Shown here one piece after another: positions 34,385-36,571 of a DNA stretch of 36,571 nucleotides. The DNA is from a virus. The DNA lies in IMG/VR virus record IMGVR_UViG_3300021964_000208, positions 1-36,571 of that record. The stretch is one strand, 5' to 3'. The notes beneath the pieces are model-generated. The model searched no databases, had not been told where the DNA came from, and saw only the letters and a program-made list of their open reading frames with translations. A program made the position numbers and the translations under genes. Every line of letters starts with the position of its first letter. Positions within the stretch are counted from its first letter, which is position 1.

Positions 34385-36523
34385 GTGAACGATGTATCCA
34401 AGCTTATTGCGGCTCTAACCGATCTAACTAAACGTTTAGGTGAAGCTGCTGGCGTCCCTAAAGATATAGTATCTAGCTTTAATGACCAAAAAGCAGAAGC
34501 TGCTGGTGAGACAAGATTTAACAAAGACAATACAAAAATATTGCCTGGAAGTAAAAATCTTACCTCTAAGGATAAAGCTAAATCTACATTCCTAGGAGAT
34601 GTTATAGGAAAAACAATCTACAACCTCACCAAAAAGGATGAAAAACCTGATTTCGGTTTTAAGCAAATTCCGGAAAAAGTAATTCCGAAAGGCGCGCAAA
34701 TACAACAGGATGGTGATGGTGAGAAAGCTAAAGGATTTCTATCAAAAATTATACCTGCATTAGCTTTAGCTGGAGGTATTGCGGTCGCTGTAATGGCGTT
34801 GTTCTCTGGGGCTAACCCCCTCGGAAACATTTTAAATATATCTAGTAAAGTTTTACTTAAAATAGCTCAGAATGCTATTGCTAAAATAGGAGATAAGTTA
34901 ATTAAATTCTCTAAAGCAATAGGGGATGATGTAGCAAAGACTCTGACAAAATTAGTCGATGATGTTGTCGATCTACCACCTAAGGTAGCTGGAATGATAA
35001 AGACTAAAGCGGCAGGGTTTACGGATAATTTATCAGGCGCAGCGGGAAAAGGGTTAGATAAAATTACTAAGGGTGGTAAATTCATTACCACGCTTAAGGG
35101 CATTGCTAAAACTGTTGGAGCCAAGTTATTAAAATTCGCAAAATTCTTACCGTTTATTGGTTCTGCGGTTTCGTTTTATTTTGCCTTTCAAAAATTTAAG
35201 GCCGGGGATACTATTGGAGGAGCGCTTGAGTTGGTATCTGGAATTGTTAATCTCATTCCTGGATTCGGTTGGATAGCCTCTATAGTTATTGATTTATTTA
35301 CAATAGGTCGAGACATAAAAATGACAGAGGAGGAGAGAGTCACTCAGAGCGGTGGATTTAGTAAAGGACTAGGAATAGCTAAAGATTTTCTAGTAAAGTC
35401 ATTTAATAAATATATAAAATATATTCCAGGCATTGGAGGGCTAGTTCAAGCAGGAATGGGTATAGGTAAAGTTTTCTCCGGAGATATTAAGGGAGGTCTG
35501 CTCGAGGTATTAAAAGGTATAGTAAATATAGTCCCAGGTCTTGGAGATACATTATTTCTTGGATTTGAATTTTTAATGGATTTAATTAGCGGTAATAACT
35601 CTACGGATGAGGTTACCGGCAGAAAGTTAAACTTTAATGAGCGTGTTTTTAATTTTATTAATTCAAAAATAGATAAATTGCCATGGTTTATTAGAAAGCC
35701 ATTGGAATGGTTAGGTATAGTAAAGAAAGAGGGAAGTGATGGTAGCGAGGTTATACCTGGAGATATCGATAATGAGGCAGTTATAAAGCAAGAGGTTAAA
35801 AAAATTAACGATAAGTTAGTAGATACTCTAGGAAATACAGGTAGTGGTTTTGTAGATGGTATTAATGTAGATACGGCATCGCCTGTAACAGGTCTTAACT
35901 CTCAAATTGATACAGCAGCAAAGAAAGCTGGCGACCAAGTAGATATGATATCGTCTACAAAGGCTTTTAACTCTCAAATTAATACAGCAGCAAAGAAAGC
36001 TAGTGATCAAGTAGATATGATATCGCCTGTAACAGGTCTTAACTCTCAAATCGCTGCAGCAGCAAAGAAAGCTAGCGATCAAGTAGATATGATATCGCCT
36101 GTAAAGGCTATTAACTCTCAAATTGCTGCCGCGGCAAGCAAAGCTAATAATCAATTACAGTCTTCTACCAATGAAGCGATTGATAATTTATACAGATTTG
36201 AAAATATCGACACTTCTGCAGTTAATGTCAATGTTGAGCCGCCAAAAATTATGCCCCCGACTGTTGATGTTAAAATTGATAGCGACCAAGGGCAGGTAAT
36301 TAAATCTAACAATAAAATAGTTGATGAGAGTGTAGCTAATAGAAGAGTTTTAGAAGAGCAGACGCGTATATTAAAAACTATAGCGGATAATAGTGGTAAA
36401 CAAACCAATAATAATAATAATACACCATCTTTTGCAGGAGTTACCCCTAATAATAAAACATCTACAGACCCCGGCAATTGGCAATTTACAGAAGAAGGGC
36501 CTTTCCTAAGTAATCTTAGATAA
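34385..36523 (+). CDS. Large tail-associated protein with hydrophobic helices and 24-residue repeats (tape-measure/baseplate candidate)
   Basis: A 712-residue protein with a GTG start fixed by the late promoter. Hydrophobic stretches lie at about residues 120-150 (IIPALALAGGIAVAVMALF), 258-310 (FLPFIGSAVSFYFAF onward) and 350-405. The last two carry a repeated motif: I-P-G-x-G, then GD-x-x-GG-x-LE-x-x-x-GIVN-x-x-PG. Residues about 505-590 are 24-residue tandem repeats (NSQI..AAKKASDQVDMIS). The C-terminus is Asn-rich. Tape-measure proteins show such helices and repeats, but T4's tape measure (gp29) is different, so the call is a candidate only. Confidence 0.6.
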   Translation: MNDVSKLIAALTDLTKRLGEAAGVPKDIVSSFNDQKAEAAGETRFNKDNTKILPGSKNLTSKDKAKSTFLGDVIGKTIYNLTKKDEKPDFGFKQIPEKVIPKGAQIQQDGDGEKAKGFLSKIIPALALAGGIAVAVMALFSGANPLGNILNISSKVLLKIAQNAIAKIGDKLIKFSKAIGDDVAKTLTKLVDDVVDLPPKVAGMIKTKAAGFTDNLSGAAGKGLDKITKGGKFITTLKGIAKTVGAKLLKFAKFLPFIGSAVSFYFAFQKFKAGDTIGGALELVSGIVNLIPGFGWIASIVIDLFTIGRDIKMTEEERVTQSGGFSKGLGIAKDFLVKSFNKYIKYIPGIGGLVQAGMGIGKVFSGDIKGGLLEVLKGIVNIVPGLGDTLFLGFEFLMDLISGNNSTDEVTGRKLNFNERVFNFINSKIDKLPWFIRKPLEWLGIVKKEGSDGSEVIPGDIDNEAVIKQEVKKINDKLVDTLGNTGSGFVDGINVDTASPVTGLNSQIDTAAKKAGDQVDMISSTKAFNSQINTAAKKASDQVDMISPVTGLNSQIAAAAKKASDQVDMISPVKAINSQIAAAASKANNQLQSSTNEAIDNLYRFENIDTSAVNVNVEPPKIMPPTVDVKIDSDQGQVIKSNNKIVDESVANRRVLEEQTRILKTIADNSGKQTNNNNNTPSFAGVTPNNKTSTDPGNWQFTEEGPFLSNLR
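35897..36130. repeat. 72-bp tandem repeats in the large tail protein gene
   Basis: The phrase AACTCTCAAATT or AACTCTCAAATC recurs at 35897, 35969, 36041 and 36113, an exact 72-bp period (24 residues). Three full units plus a partial fourth. Confidence 0.9.
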
Positions 36524-36525
36524 TT

Positions 36526-36571
36526 ATGAGTTTATATAGCTTTGGAGAACCGGAAGCTGGATATGTTCCAT
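36526..36571 (+). CDS. Start of the next late gene, truncated by the window
   Basis: An ATG opens a frame MSLYSFGEPEAGYVP that runs off the window. It starts 2 nt after the stop of the large tail gene. Too short to identify; by position it belongs to the tail/baseplate block. Confidence 0.55.
   Translation, partial: MSLYSFGEPEAGYVP

Overview
This window is a piece of a large lytic tailed-phage genome with a contractile, T4-like (myovirus) particle. Three lines of evidence support this. It has a gp17-like terminase, a gp18-like sheath, gp19-like tube proteins and gp26-like baseplate genes. It has T4-type late promoters (TATAAATA). It has a dense early region of very small genes on one strand. 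The DNA is AT-rich. Lipoprotein signal peptides, an RlpA-like lipoprotein and an amidase endolysin point to a Gram-negative host; the host cannot be named from this sequence. No integrase, repressor or CRISPR array was seen.

Layout. Positions 1-735 are a 12-bp minisatellite that reads as four overlapping ORFs of xxQV tetrapeptides. From about 800 to 21,100 lies an early/middle region almost entirely on the minus strand. It holds many small proteins, two lipoproteins, two tRNA genes (one with a group I intron), an HNH endonuclease, a nucleotide-sugar reductase, two HExxH metallopeptidases, a TilS-like PP-loop ATPase, dCMP deaminase, a RadA/RecA-like ATPase, a DUF932 protein, an HhH protein and a PD-(D/E)XK nuclease. 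Two plus-strand late genes interrupt it: a membrane protein at 5199 and the endolysin at 16583. From 21,100 to 25,254 (mostly minus) come a neck-like protein, an acidic virion protein and the terminase. The tail module then runs on the plus strand (tube, sheath; later a second tube-like protein, a tube-initiator-like protein, two baseplate-hub-like proteins and a large repeat-bearing membrane-active protein). Between the two tail blocks sits a minus-strand island with an RlpA-like lipoprotein, a complete one-piece tmRNA, a small zinc protein, a dTDP/UDP-glucose 4,6-dehydratase and an Hsp20 chaperone.

How it is run. At least nineteen copies of a promoter with the form GGAAC-N5-TATAAT stand on the minus strand. 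In twelve, the TATAAT ends exactly 6 nt before the ATG, which puts the expected transcription start on the A of the start codon. The late promoters (T/C)ATAAATA mostly lie exactly 5 nt before ATG or GTG, giving the same prediction. Shine-Dalgarno sequences are scarce. The phage therefore seems to express much of its genome from leaderless mRNAs in both phases, with ATGA- and TAATG-coupled small genes downstream.

How the genes may work together. The 4,6-dehydratase (29512) and the NRS/ER-like reductase (8734) could form a two-enzyme UDP/dTDP-L-rhamnose pathway. The tRNAs, the TilS-like protein and the tmRNA form a translation-support set. dCMP deaminase, RadA-like ATPase, HhH protein and nuclease fit DNA metabolism. 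Eight small genes of 28-59 codons, found by reading the intergenic gaps, are included, plus one 14-codon candidate.
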